A stretch of DNA of 64,000 nucleotides from contig OZ244867.1 in assembly GCA_965221175.1 (NCBI GenBank), forward strand, positions 3,162,001 to 3,226,000. The letters run 5' to 3'. Source of the stretch: JAJDZL01 sp965221175 (GTDB lineage Bacteria; Pseudomonadota; Gammaproteobacteria; Arenicellales; JAJDZL01). Positions 15,580 to 23,772 of the stretch are shown one piece after another. Made by a program: the position numbers and the translations under genes. Within the stretch, counting starts at the first letter, position 1. Each line of letters begins with the position of its first letter. Under the pieces are notes generated by a model. It was given only the letters and a program-made list of their open reading frames with translations. It searched no databases and was not told the origin of the DNA.

Positions 15580-16161
15580 TTAAATATTTCGTCCGATTCT
15601 CAGTGCCCCTTCAACTTCTTCAAGACGGCCGTCAACTACGTCATAAATCAAGCCGTAAATTGATATGGTTTGCGAGACCAACGGGTGATTGGCAATTTGT
15701 TCGACATCCTCGCGCACACTTTCCTTGAGATTCTGTATCGTCAGCCATTTGATGTGGCGACCTTCTGTTGATCCGGGCTCGCTTCCAACATTGCGCCACG
15801 AGCCATCCTTGAATTCTGCCGTCTGCAGACTTTCCTCAAGCAATTCTCCCATTATTTCATCGGTAACTATTCCCAGTCCGCATTTTGTGTGTTGAATTAC
15901 AAACCATTCCAGAGTTCCGAGTAGTTTGTGTGAAACAACTAACGACCGAATAGCGTCGTCGCTCGCTCTTCCACCAGCATTGCGAATGACATGCGCATCT
16001 CCTTCGGATATCCCAGCAAACTTGGCCGGGTCCATGCGAGCATCCATGCAGGTTAGAATTGCGAATTGCCTCGCTGGTTTGGCAGAGAGGGTTGCCCTGA
16101 AGCCAAAATTGGCAACATGGGCACGGTTGACGGCCAGAATATTATCCAGAATTTTTCTCAT
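15580..16161 (-). CDS. beta-class carbonic anhydrase
   Basis: Reversible hydration of CO2 in the cytosol. A 193-aa protein with the zinc and catalytic dyad segment LTCMDARMDP (Cys, Asp, Arg) near residue 37 and the second ligand pair in IQHTKCGLG (His, Cys). VIRNAGGRASDDAIRSL is also characteristic. It is divergent from the ammonium transporter. Confidence 0.92.
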   Translation of the reverse strand: MRKILDNILAVNRAHVANFGFRATLSAKPARQFAILTCMDARMDPAKFAGISEGDAHVIRNAGGRASDDAIRSLVVSHKLLGTLEWFVIQHTKCGLGIVTDEIMGELLEESLQTAEFKDGSWRNVGSEPGSTEGRHIKWLTIQNLKESVREDVEQIANHPLVSQTISIYGLIYDVVDGRLEEVEGALRIGRNI

Positions 16162-16498
16162 TTCGCTTACTCAGTTATCTCTGTAAAAATTGACAATCAA
16201 ATTTTCGGATATTTTGATCCTAATTGCATTAGGTAGAAGAGTTTTGGTAGGGCAATTCCAGCTGTCGCGCAGAAATTTTATTTCAATTGTTCTGAAAATT
16301 CTCCAAAATCAGTTGAGTGGTTGCATTGAGTGGATAGGATACTCTATAGCGAATTACCCATTACCTATTCACTATAATTTGTTAACCAATTTCTTGACAC
16401 TACATCCATTCAATTTGGCGAGAGTAGGACATGAAAAAGAAATTTTTCAAGATAGAACAGTTTGCGTTGTTGGAGTTCCAAGCAGATTTGCAGGGACG
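16162..16498. promoter_or_regulatory. divergent region between carbonic anhydrase and amt
   Basis: About 340 bases. A long open frame runs through it towards amt but its translation does not look like protein. CTATAATTT near 16371-16379 is a possible -10 box for amt, and TTGACA at 16393 has no fitting -10. ATG 16431 begins a signal-peptide-like start in another frame, described separately. Confidence 0.4.
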
Positions 16499-16519
16499 GT
16501 GGCCGTATTTGGACTGATG
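16431..16519 (+). other. possible out-of-frame amt signal-peptide start
   Basis: ATG 16431 reads MKKKFFKIEQFALL and then leaves the Amt frame. In the Amt frame the next residues are GVPSRFAGTVAVFGLMMFSS then VANA-SE. Joined near 16473 they would make a typical signal peptide (basic start, hydrophobic core, ANA cleavage site). This suggests a one-base loss, or a chance resemblance. Confidence 0.4.
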
Positions 16520-17827
16520 ATGTTCTCCTCCGTCGCGAATGCATCTGAAACAGCATTCATCTTCAACACGTTTTCATTCATTTTATGGGGTGTGCTCGTG
16601 ATGTGGATGTGCGCCGGCTTCACCATGCTTGAAGCGGGGTCGGTTCGCACCAAAAATGCTTCCGTGATCTGCCTGAAAAATATCGGACTGTATTCTATTG
16701 CGGGACTCGCCTACTACGTCATTGGATACAATCTGATGTACGTTGATGTTGGTGATTTCATTGGTTCGTTCACCTTGTTTTACAATTCTACCGCGAACGA
16801 ACTAGCGTTGCTGGCAGGCAATGCTGATGCATTGGAATCGGTTCTGGAATCCAATTATTCGACGATGTCGGACTGGTTCTTTCAGATGGTGTTCGTCGCG
16901 ACAACAGCGTCAATAGTATCCGGAACACTGGCGGAACGAGTTAAGCTCTGGTCGTTTTTCATTTTCACGATATTTCTCACAGCGCTCATCTACCCTATCA
17001 TAGGCGCCTGGACCTGGGGTGGAGGATGGTTGAACGATATGGGATTTCGGGACTTTGCTGGATCTACCATAGTCCATTCAACCGGAGGCTGGGCGGCGCT
17101 TGCCGGCGCAATCGTGGTGGGTGCAAGATTGAACAAATTCCGAAAGGATGGAACCGTCAAGAACACCCCTCCATCAAATGTTCCCGCAGTTACGCTCGGA
17201 GTGTTCATATTGTGGTTGGGCTGGTTCGGTTTCAACGGCGGCTCCCAGCTTGCAATGGACTCTGCGGCCAATGTGGTTGCAATGAGCATCGTGCTCGTGA
17301 ACACCAACCTGGCAGCTGCGGCGGGTGTAATGGTAGCAGTATCCGTGTCTCGTCCTTTGCTGGGTCGAGTTGATTTGCTGGCAGTTCTCAATGGTGCCAT
17401 AGCAGGGCTGGTTTCAATTACCGCAGGCCCAGACATAGTCGATCACCAGTGGGCAATCGTGATCGGCGGAATAGGCGGTCTGATTAGTACCGTGGGTTTG
17501 AAAGTGCTTGAATTTTTCAAAGTCGATGATGTAGTCGGTGCAATTCCTGCCCACCTGTTTGCCGGCATTTGGGGAACAATTGCAGTCTGCATTGCGGCGG
17601 GCGGCAATTTAGGAGTACAATTGATTGGAATAGCCGCGATTGGTGTATTCGTATTCGGCAGCTCTTTCGTCTTGTGGGCAATTCTGAAAGCCGTTATGGG
17701 TGCTCGAGTGACGCAAAATGTGGAAGAACTTGGACAAGATTTGGCGGAACTTGGAATCGAAGCTTATCCGGAATTTATGATCTTGCGTGATAGTGATGAT
17801 TTTGATGATTATGATCAGGACAAATAA
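16499..17827 (+). CDS. amt: ammonium transporter (Amt family)
   Basis: Inner-membrane ammonium channel or transporter with about 11 TM segments. The pore signature is visible as twin histidines: GSTIVHSTGGWAALAGA and VGAIPAHLFAGIWGT. MCAGFTMLEAGSVRTKN at the start and WGGGWLNDMGF in the middle are family blocks. The C-terminus ends in an unusual acidic tail, DSDDFDDYDQDK. The frame is open far upstream (to 16190), but that part does not read like protein. GTG 16499 and ATG 16517 are candidate starts, and a frameshifted original start at 16431 is possible. No glnK neighbour is present. Confidence 0.9.
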   Translation: MAVFGLMMFSSVANASETAFIFNTFSFILWGVLVMWMCAGFTMLEAGSVRTKNASVICLKNIGLYSIAGLAYYVIGYNLMYVDVGDFIGSFTLFYNSTANELALLAGNADALESVLESNYSTMSDWFFQMVFVATTASIVSGTLAERVKLWSFFIFTIFLTALIYPIIGAWTWGGGWLNDMGFRDFAGSTIVHSTGGWAALAGAIVVGARLNKFRKDGTVKNTPPSNVPAVTLGVFILWLGWFGFNGGSQLAMDSAANVVAMSIVLVNTNLAAAAGVMVAVSVSRPLLGRVDLLAVLNGAIAGLVSITAGPDIVDHQWAIVIGGIGGLISTVGLKVLEFFKVDDVVGAIPAHLFAGIWGTIAVCIAAGGNLGVQLIGIAAIGVFVFGSSFVLWAILKAVMGARVTQNVEELGQDLAELGIEAYPEFMILRDSDDFDDYDQDK

Positions 17828-17884
17828 TCAGTTATATTTAAGCGGCTTTGTATATGAACGACACAAACATAAAGGAGAACCTCA

Positions 17885-18220
17885 ATGGAAATTCTTTCCG
17901 ATCGTATCGATAATATTCTGATATTGAAACCAGGAGGACGTGTTGACGGACAGAACGCACTTGAGTTTCAAGCGGCTATTGACTCTGCAATAGATGCTAC
18001 CAACGATTCCGTAATTTTGGAATTGAGTGATTTGTCCTACATCAGCAGTGCTGGTCTTCGGGTCATTTTGTTGCTTGCAAAGACTTTGCGAAGTCGAAAT
18101 GTTCAGTTTTCGATGTGCTCCATTTCTGATACAGTAAAGGATGTCTTCGAAATCAGCGGATTCGGCAAAATTATTCCTACACACGCCACTCGCGACGACG
18201 CACTCGCTTCGATCAAATAA
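17885..18220 (+). CDS. STAS-domain anti-sigma factor antagonist
   Basis: A 111-aa single-domain STAS protein of the RsbV/SpoIIAA type. LELSDLSYISSAGLRVILLL around residues 55-74 contains the conserved serine (in ISSAGLR) that a partner kinase phosphorylates and a PP2C phosphatase dephosphorylates. AAAGGAG precedes the ATG. It converges on the minus-strand operon that encodes a SpoIIE phosphatase fused to an RsbW-like ATPase (20113-22698), its obvious partner. What the STAS protein binds in turn (sigma factor, cyclase or other) is not visible here. Confidence 0.9.
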   Translation: MEILSDRIDNILILKPGGRVDGQNALEFQAAIDSAIDATNDSVILELSDLSYISSAGLRVILLLAKTLRSRNVQFSMCSISDTVKDVFEISGFGKIIPTHATRDDALASIK

Positions 18221-18411
18221 CACTGGCGAACTTTCGGTGGGCCAGGCAGTGTGTCAGCAGCGTTAACACTTGCCATGATTCTTTTGGACAGTCCTGTTAT
18301 TGAGATTGTGTCTGTTTATTTGTCAAACAAGCTCGGTTAGACTTTCCCCAGACAGACTCGACAAATTAGTATCCAGCAAAACAATATGTAACTGGATGCA
18401 GGTACTAAAAT

Positions 18412-18990
18412 TCAAGCAATGTGCTTGAGATGAGCAATTCCAAATTCCTCTGAATCGGCAAGTTTCGCTTTGAAAATTGCTCCGTTTGGAAAATTTAACG
18501 GATATTCGGTTGATACTATTTCTAGCAGAATTCGAGCAGTGCCGCGACTGCCAATGAGTAACGGCATGTGTTGGAAAGTTTTTGCGTGATTACGAAAACC
18601 CTGCAACGTGCGTTTGCGAAATTCAGGTCGGCTCTCGCCATTAGGGGGAGTATCGCCAGCCGCTAACAAAGGATTGATTATTTCAGAACTGACATCGTTC
18701 CAATCCCCTAGCAGACGTTCGTTAAGGAGTGGTTCCACAACAATTTCCAAATTCATTTGGTCACTGATGATTTGGGCGGTGGTCATCGTTCGCTTTGAGG
18801 GAGGAGTGATGATCACATGTGGAATTAGACTGTGCCGCCGTAATTTAACTACCGCCAATTCGGCTTGCGCAATGCCCGACTGCGTCAATTCTGGATTTCG
18901 CTCACCTCCTGATGCAACAAAATTGATGTTTGCCAAGGTTTCTCCGTGTCGCATGAACAGTAAACTCCGGTGATTTTTAGCGTCGGTCAT
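18412..18990 (-). CDS. histidine-phosphatase-superfamily protein
   Basis: A 192-aa phosphoglycerate-mutase-like protein. The catalytic RHG (LLFMRHGETLANIN, His15) and the TPPSKRTMTTAQII arginine segment are present. The place where the second catalytic histidine normally stands (SHGG) reads LIGSRGTARIL, so that residue is arginine. Activity may be altered or lost. It is the last gene of the minus-strand operon and overlaps the alpha/beta hydrolase gene by 14 bases. Substrate unknown. Confidence 0.75.
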   Translation of the reverse strand: MTDAKNHRSLLFMRHGETLANINFVASGGERNPELTQSGIAQAELAVVKLRRHSLIPHVIITPPSKRTMTTAQIISDQMNLEIVVEPLLNERLLGDWNDVSSEIINPLLAAGDTPPNGESRPEFRKRTLQGFRNHAKTFQHMPLLIGSRGTARILLEIVSTEYPLNFPNGAIFKAKLADSEEFGIAHLKHIA

Positions 18991-20116
18991 CTGGGAATAG
19001 CACTCTTACCGGGTTGTAATCTACATGAAACACTTTGTCTTTATCAAAGCGTTGGTCGTCCAGAATCCAAGCCACCATCATTCGAGTTAGTGCTCCGTCG
19101 CTCAGTGCCGGAGTGTGCCCGGTATCCTCAACTTGTATGACAGAGAAGTTGTCATGATTTCGCATTCGATCTACAGTTTCATTTGTAGTGGAGTCGCTTT
19201 GGGTACCGTGTAGCAACAGAACTGGACACCTCAGTAGATTCCATTCGTTCCATATGTCGAGACTACCGTCGGCTTCCGCGCGATAAGCTAGCATGGCTCG
19301 AAGGTCATGGCGGTAAATTCGCCCATTTTCATTTTCAGACCAGCACGTCTTGTTATGTGCACTGTGTAACAATACAGCGTCAAGTGCCGGTCCCTCATGC
19401 TTTGCGGCGGCACCGGTACGTCGGAACATCTCGGCCGGACTATGGAACACATAGTGGCGCGCGACTGAAATCGCCCGCCTTGCACGTCTTGTCAGCGGAA
19501 TATAAGGACCGCTGTCATTGAGGACAATCCGCCGCACTCGGTCCGAATTGCGGGCGGCAAATCGGATTGCGGTAGACCCGCCTAGCGAAGACCCAAGTAG
19601 AGTACAGGAATCCAAAGCTAGAATATCCATGAATTGCGTCAATTGCTCGACATAAGTTTCGAGACTGTAGTCGGAAAGCTCTGACATCCAGCCGCTACGT
19701 CCCCGTCCGGCAAGGTCCAGACCAATAACCCGCACTTCTGGCATTGCATCCAATGCCAGAAAATCGAAGCGCTGGACTACATTGGTGAGGCCGCCGATGG
19801 CAATCATCGGTTCGCCTTCACCACCTAAGTCGGAATAGGCCAGCGGTACTGAATAAGTCTTGCCCAAGCCTACGACTGGGTCCTGAAGCTGCGCCGGATG
19901 CTGGTAATGAAAACTATAAAGTGGCGGCCAGTTATCGATTCCGTTTAACTTTGCTGAGATCAATTCATCATAAACTTCCCAGCTCATGTCTTCGACTCTG
20001 GGTGCGCCGAGCGCGCTGTATCTATCGCGCAGTGCGGTGTCGGCTCGACGTGCCGCCATCATGGGCTGAATCTCGGTTATGGGGGGGTTCCAGTTCACCA
20101 ACTGGTTCAGGCTCAA
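18977..20116 (-). CDS. alpha/beta hydrolase
   Basis: A 379-aa alpha/beta-hydrolase-fold protein. The nucleophile elbow is LLGSSLGGSTAI, DLAGRGRSGW is the strand-4 turn, and the late DTGHTPALSDG holds the catalytic histidine; LLLHGTQSDSTT probably holds the acid. About 100 residues before the fold are unlike usual esterases. It overlaps both neighbours (4 bases with the SpoIIE gene, 14 with the phosphatase-like gene), so it belongs to the same operon. The substrate is unknown; a link to the signalling genes is inferred from position. Confidence 0.8.
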   Translation of the reverse strand: MSLNQLVNWNPPITEIQPMMAARRADTALRDRYSALGAPRVEDMSWEVYDELISAKLNGIDNWPPLYSFHYQHPAQLQDPVVGLGKTYSVPLAYSDLGGEGEPMIAIGGLTNVVQRFDFLALDAMPEVRVIGLDLAGRGRSGWMSELSDYSLETYVEQLTQFMDILALDSCTLLGSSLGGSTAIRFAARNSDRVRRIVLNDSGPYIPLTRRARRAISVARHYVFHSPAEMFRRTGAAAKHEGPALDAVLLHSAHNKTCWSENENGRIYRHDLRAMLAYRAEADGSLDIWNEWNLLRCPVLLLHGTQSDSTTNETVDRMRNHDNFSVIQVEDTGHTPALSDGALTRMMVAWILDDQRFDKDKVFHVDYNPVRVLFPDDRR

Positions 20117-22698
20117 TCCGGAGTATGTAGAGTCAAGGTGATGCGGTTTCGACCTTCACGCCTCTCGTAGGTGGCTTCGTCAATTAGAGTTTTCACGAAG
20201 TGCACACCCAATCCGCCTATTGCACGTTCTTCCAATTCGTCATCCAATGAAGGTTCTGCGGCTTCCAAAAATGGGTCAAATGGATTTCCCTCATCTTCCA
20301 TCACTACAACCAGACAGTCATCAGATTCAGTCAAAGTGATGAGAATATCCTTTTTTTCTTCCTGCCCCTCAAATCCATAGTTGACTACGTTGGTAATCAA
20401 CTCATCCAGTGCAAGGTTGGTTTTGAAAATCCATTCAGGTGGCCAACCTCGATTTGCACAAAATTTTTCAATTTCTTCGGCACTACGCGCCAATTCGGAA
20501 AGATCGCATTTCAGTGTGAGGGATAAGGTTGTTTCGTCTGTCGAAGTCTGATCACTTCTCGCTTGCACATCCATTGAATCTTGATCATTCACGATTCTTT
20601 TCTCTTTGAAACGCATGACTACGCAGGCGATGTCGTCGAATTGCGGCGCATCCTTTACAAAGTCATCAACAGATTTAACAATTTGCCTTACATCGTCTGC
20701 GGGGTTTTGTTCCGGAAGAGCGACGATAGTATCGAGAAGTCGATCATCGCCGTAAGCTTCTTCTTCTGCGTTAAACGCTTCCGGAATGCCATCGGTAAAC
20801 ATGACTAGGCGCGAGCCCGGAAGCAGATCAACACAGCCATCTTCAAATTCTATGTCGCTGAACATTGCCAGAACCATGCCATTGGTCAATTCCAAAGGAC
20901 GACCACCATTTTTATCCAATACGATCGGTGGATTGTGACCGCAGTTCGCATAGGTCAAGCGGCCGGTTCGTTCATCTAGAATTCCGTAGAAGAATGTCAC
21001 AAACAGATCTTCGTCATTGTTTTTTTCCAGAAAATCATTGACGCTTTGCAGAACCTTGCCAGGCGAATCCAGATGAGCAATACTGCCGCGCAATATCGTC
21101 CTAGCCATCACTGTAAACAGAGCGGCTGGCACGCCTTTGCCGGAAACATCCGCTATGGCAAATCCAATTCGATACTTGTCCAGACGAAAGTAGTCATAAA
21201 AATCGCCTCCGACTTCTTTGGCGGGCCACATTCCGCCGAATACATCGAACGAATCGGACGTCTGAATGTGTCCCGGCAGCAAGGACAGCTGCACGCGGGT
21301 TGCAATGTCCAGTTCCTTGCGAAGCGAAATTAATGCTTCTTTCGTTGACAGCGCATCGCGGAGTCGCTGGTGCTGGTCCTGAATTCGATTCGACATGCTC
21401 TGAAACGAAGCAGCGATCAGTGCAAGGCTGTCTGAATCTCTGGAGCTGCTGCCTTCATTGGTTGCGTTCATCATTGCATAATTTTGCTTGTCGTCATTCC
21501 CGACTTCGATTTGTACCATTTGACCAAGATGATCCAATTCGCCCAGTATCGCACTGCGATCTTCTCCTTCGTCCATTGAGTCCGCAAGCCGAGTCATTTC
21601 TCGATAAATGAAACGTTCCTGACGTGCTCGCTGTCGTTCGTGCGAGCGGCGAAATCGGTTGAATTTAATCATGCTGGTCCGAAAAACATTGACCGCATTT
21701 GCAATTTGACCAACCTCGTCTTTACGAGTTGCATGTTCAATTTGGATTTGCAAATCACCTTTGGATAGAGCGTTTAGTACGTTTACGCCTTCGGTCAAGG
21801 GTGAAAAGGCGCGCGACATATACAGGTAAAGCCCCACCAACGAAAGAATCAGAAAAGCGATGATCAATATCGCTATAAATTGACTAATCTGTCGCTGTTG
21901 AAGAACCAGGTGCGTGACGTCCTTGATATTCACCAATCGACCCACCAAACCGCCTAGATTGGCGACTTGTGGTAAGACGATGACAGAATAGAAGTGGTCC
22001 CGGTCCGCTATTGTCTGCAGTTCGCCAACCTCATTCAAATTGACGACGTCGCTAAATTGATTCCATAGGTCGGAATCGGGTGCGACAAGCAGTCGTCCGC
22101 GGCGATTCACAATCATTAGCGAAGAATCATTCACTTTCTCCATATGGACAAGTGCATCGACGATATTGGTGGCATATATGCCTAAGCCGACCACTTGACC
22201 AGAATCAGTCCGCAAGGGAGTTCCAAAAACGATCGCGGTATTGCGCTGTTTGTCGTTACCGATTCCTCTTACCCGTTCCTGGTTTTCAATCGCATCTCGT
22301 GCTGCACCTCCTACAATTATCGGGCTTTGGAAGACGCCAGAGTGAGAAGAGTAGGCGAGAGTTCCATCAGGATAAATTAGGTCAAATCGGTCGGCAACTT
22401 CTTCATTGCGTAGTTTTTCGCTGATTTGACTTGCTATCCGTTGAAGCTCTTCATTGTCACCATCTGCAAGGGCATTGGCCAAAGACCGATTCTCAGACAT
22501 GATCCATGCCTGGTTTTCCATTCGTTCGATGAATTCTTCAGTGACCTGGTTCCATAGATTCGACTGGTCTGCGATTATTTCATTCGAGTATTGCAGACGA
22601 ATCAGATCTTCGCGCTTGACTGCCGCAAACACGATTGCGATGTTTACGACAATGGTAACGACAATGCCTAGGAGACAGATTCTGGTGCGTAGTTGCAT
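20113..22698 (-). CDS. membrane sensor-HAMP-SpoIIE phosphatase-HATPase protein
   Basis: An 861-aa signalling protein. TM1 is at about residues 7-27, an extracytoplasmic sensor region (cache-like) runs to about 270, TM2 lies near 273-295, and a HAMP segment follows. The SpoIIE/PP2C domain comes next, with metal residues in GGDFYDYF, ADVSGKGVPAAL, NCGHNPPIVL, MFTDGIPEAF and FDDIAC. A C-terminal RsbW-like HATPase has an N-box (LALDELITNVVNYGF), VVMEDEGNPFDP and GGLGVHFVKTL. It joins the RsbU and RsbW activities in one chain, as in HsbR of Pseudomonas or SypE of Vibrio, but with membrane input. Its STAS partner is probably the convergent gene at 17885. A gap of 18 bases separates it from the binding-protein gene upstream. 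Confidence 0.9.
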   Translation of the reverse strand: MQLRTRICLLGIVVTIVVNIAIVFAAVKREDLIRLQYSNEIIADQSNLWNQVTEEFIERMENQAWIMSENRSLANALADGDNEELQRIASQISEKLRNEEVADRFDLIYPDGTLAYSSHSGVFQSPIIVGGAARDAIENQERVRGIGNDKQRNTAIVFGTPLRTDSGQVVGLGIYATNIVDALVHMEKVNDSSLMIVNRRGRLLVAPDSDLWNQFSDVVNLNEVGELQTIADRDHFYSVIVLPQVANLGGLVGRLVNIKDVTHLVLQQRQISQFIAILIIAFLILSLVGLYLYMSRAFSPLTEGVNVLNALSKGDLQIQIEHATRKDEVGQIANAVNVFRTSMIKFNRFRRSHERQRARQERFIYREMTRLADSMDEGEDRSAILGELDHLGQMVQIEVGNDDKQNYAMMNATNEGSSSRDSDSLALIAASFQSMSNRIQDQHQRLRDALSTKEALISLRKELDIATRVQLSLLPGHIQTSDSFDVFGGMWPAKEVGGDFYDYFRLDKYRIGFAIADVSGKGVPAALFTVMARTILRGSIAHLDSPGKVLQSVNDFLEKNNDEDLFVTFFYGILDERTGRLTYANCGHNPPIVLDKNGGRPLELTNGMVLAMFSDIEFEDGCVDLLPGSRLVMFTDGIPEAFNAEEEAYGDDRLLDTIVALPEQNPADDVRQIVKSVDDFVKDAPQFDDIACVVMRFKEKRIVNDQDSMDVQARSDQTSTDETTLSLTLKCDLSELARSAEEIEKFCANRGWPPEWIFKTNLALDELITNVVNYGFEGQEEKKDILITLTESDDCLVVVMEDEGNPFDPFLEAAEPSLDDELEERAIGGLGVHFVKTLIDEATYERREGRNRITLTLHTPD

Positions 22699-22716
22699 GT
22701 TAACTTTGCGTATAGC

Positions 22717-23772
22717 CTAATAGTTGCGTCGACTATCTTTGAAATCTGCGATGGTGATCATACCCATTGGTGGGTATAACCCGACTTCTCTCACCACGTC
22801 TATGTTGATCCACAACTTAAATCTTTTAAGCTGTGCAACGGGTAGATCTTCTGGACGTTTTTTTTCTAAGAGAATGCGCTCCGCTTGTACGGCCGCCAGT
22901 TTACCTAGCGTGTGGTAGTCGGTAACCAAACCAAACATCACGCGAGAATTTTTCAATGGAGCCTGTGTGGAGGCAAAGGTTGGCAGCCCCGCTGCAATAG
23001 CAGAAGAAGTATATGCATCTCCATGACGAGTAAGAAATGAGTCTGGCCCCAAATACAGAATGTCAGCACCGTCGTCTTTCGCTTGTTGGATAAGCTCGGG
23101 TACAGTTTCCGGATCGGGTTTGCCCTTCTCATCCAGTGGCACTGGCAAAACTAACAGTTCCAGTCCAAATTTAGGTACGGTTTCCTCTAAGGATGCGACG
23201 TTGATGCGGGAATTGCTTGACGTATTGTCATAAATTACCGCAATTTTTTTAAATGGTCGGTAAGCAAGAATGGTATTCAGTTGAGCCTCAATGGATGCCA
23301 GAAACGAAACTCCGGTAACCGGTCTGCCTGTCTGCTCAAAAGATTCAATAATATTTGCGCTTTTCGGGTAGGCTACAAGAACGAAGATGCCTGGAATATC
23401 TCGGATAAACTTCTCGGGCTCTTCCGTTTCGACTGTACCGACAATGCTGCGTGTTGTGCCGGTTCCCCAAGTGTAGACAAGATCAGGCCGCACCCGTTTG
23501 ATTTCTTCTACGATAGGAGGTGCATTGCCGCGGTCCAGATCCAGGGTGCGCACTGTCATTTCATAAGGGATGCCGCGCTGGTTGAAATAGTCACGAAATC
23601 CAGCCTCAACTTCGGTTTCTCCACGCCATAAAACGGCAAAAATTCGGAGTGGCTCGGTAGGGGCAGATTCGTCCACCACAGTTTGCGCAGGCCCTGAAGA
23701 CGGCAACATGACCATGGCAATGCATAACACCAGAATCAGCTTGGGCAATCTGAGAATCTTAAGTATTTGCAA
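22717..23772 (-). CDS. periplasmic ABC-type binding protein (PF04392-like)
   Basis: A 351-aa exported protein with a signal peptide (hydrophobic ILVLCIAMVMLP, cleavage near GPAQ-T). The fold is the periplasmic binding protein type I of the ABC_sub_bind family: VTGVSFLASIEAQ, KKIAVIYDNTSSNS, ADILYLGPDS and ASTQAPLKNSRVMFGL. No ABC permease or ATPase gene is near. It sits between the HAMP-MFS fusion (14-base overlap) and the SpoIIE sensor, so it more likely delivers a ligand signal to one of them than to a transporter. The ligand is unknown. Confidence 0.85.
   Translation of the reverse strand: MQILKILRLPKLILVLCIAMVMLPSSGPAQTVVDESAPTEPLRIFAVLWRGETEVEAGFRDYFNQRGIPYEMTVRTLDLDRGNAPPIVEEIKRVRPDLVYTWGTGTTRSIVGTVETEEPEKFIRDIPGIFVLVAYPKSANIIESFEQTGRPVTGVSFLASIEAQLNTILAYRPFKKIAVIYDNTSSNSRINVASLEETVPKFGLELLVLPVPLDEKGKPDPETVPELIQQAKDDGADILYLGPDSFLTRHGDAYTSSAIAAGLPTFASTQAPLKNSRVMFGLVTDYHTLGKLAAVQAERILLEKKRPEDLPVAQLKRFKLWINIDVVREVGLYPPMGMITIADFKDSRRNY

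Noticed and set aside
16190..16498. Upstream part of the open frame leading into amt
   Set aside because: About 100 codons without any Amt similarity; it covers the divergent promoter region, so the gene is taken to start later.
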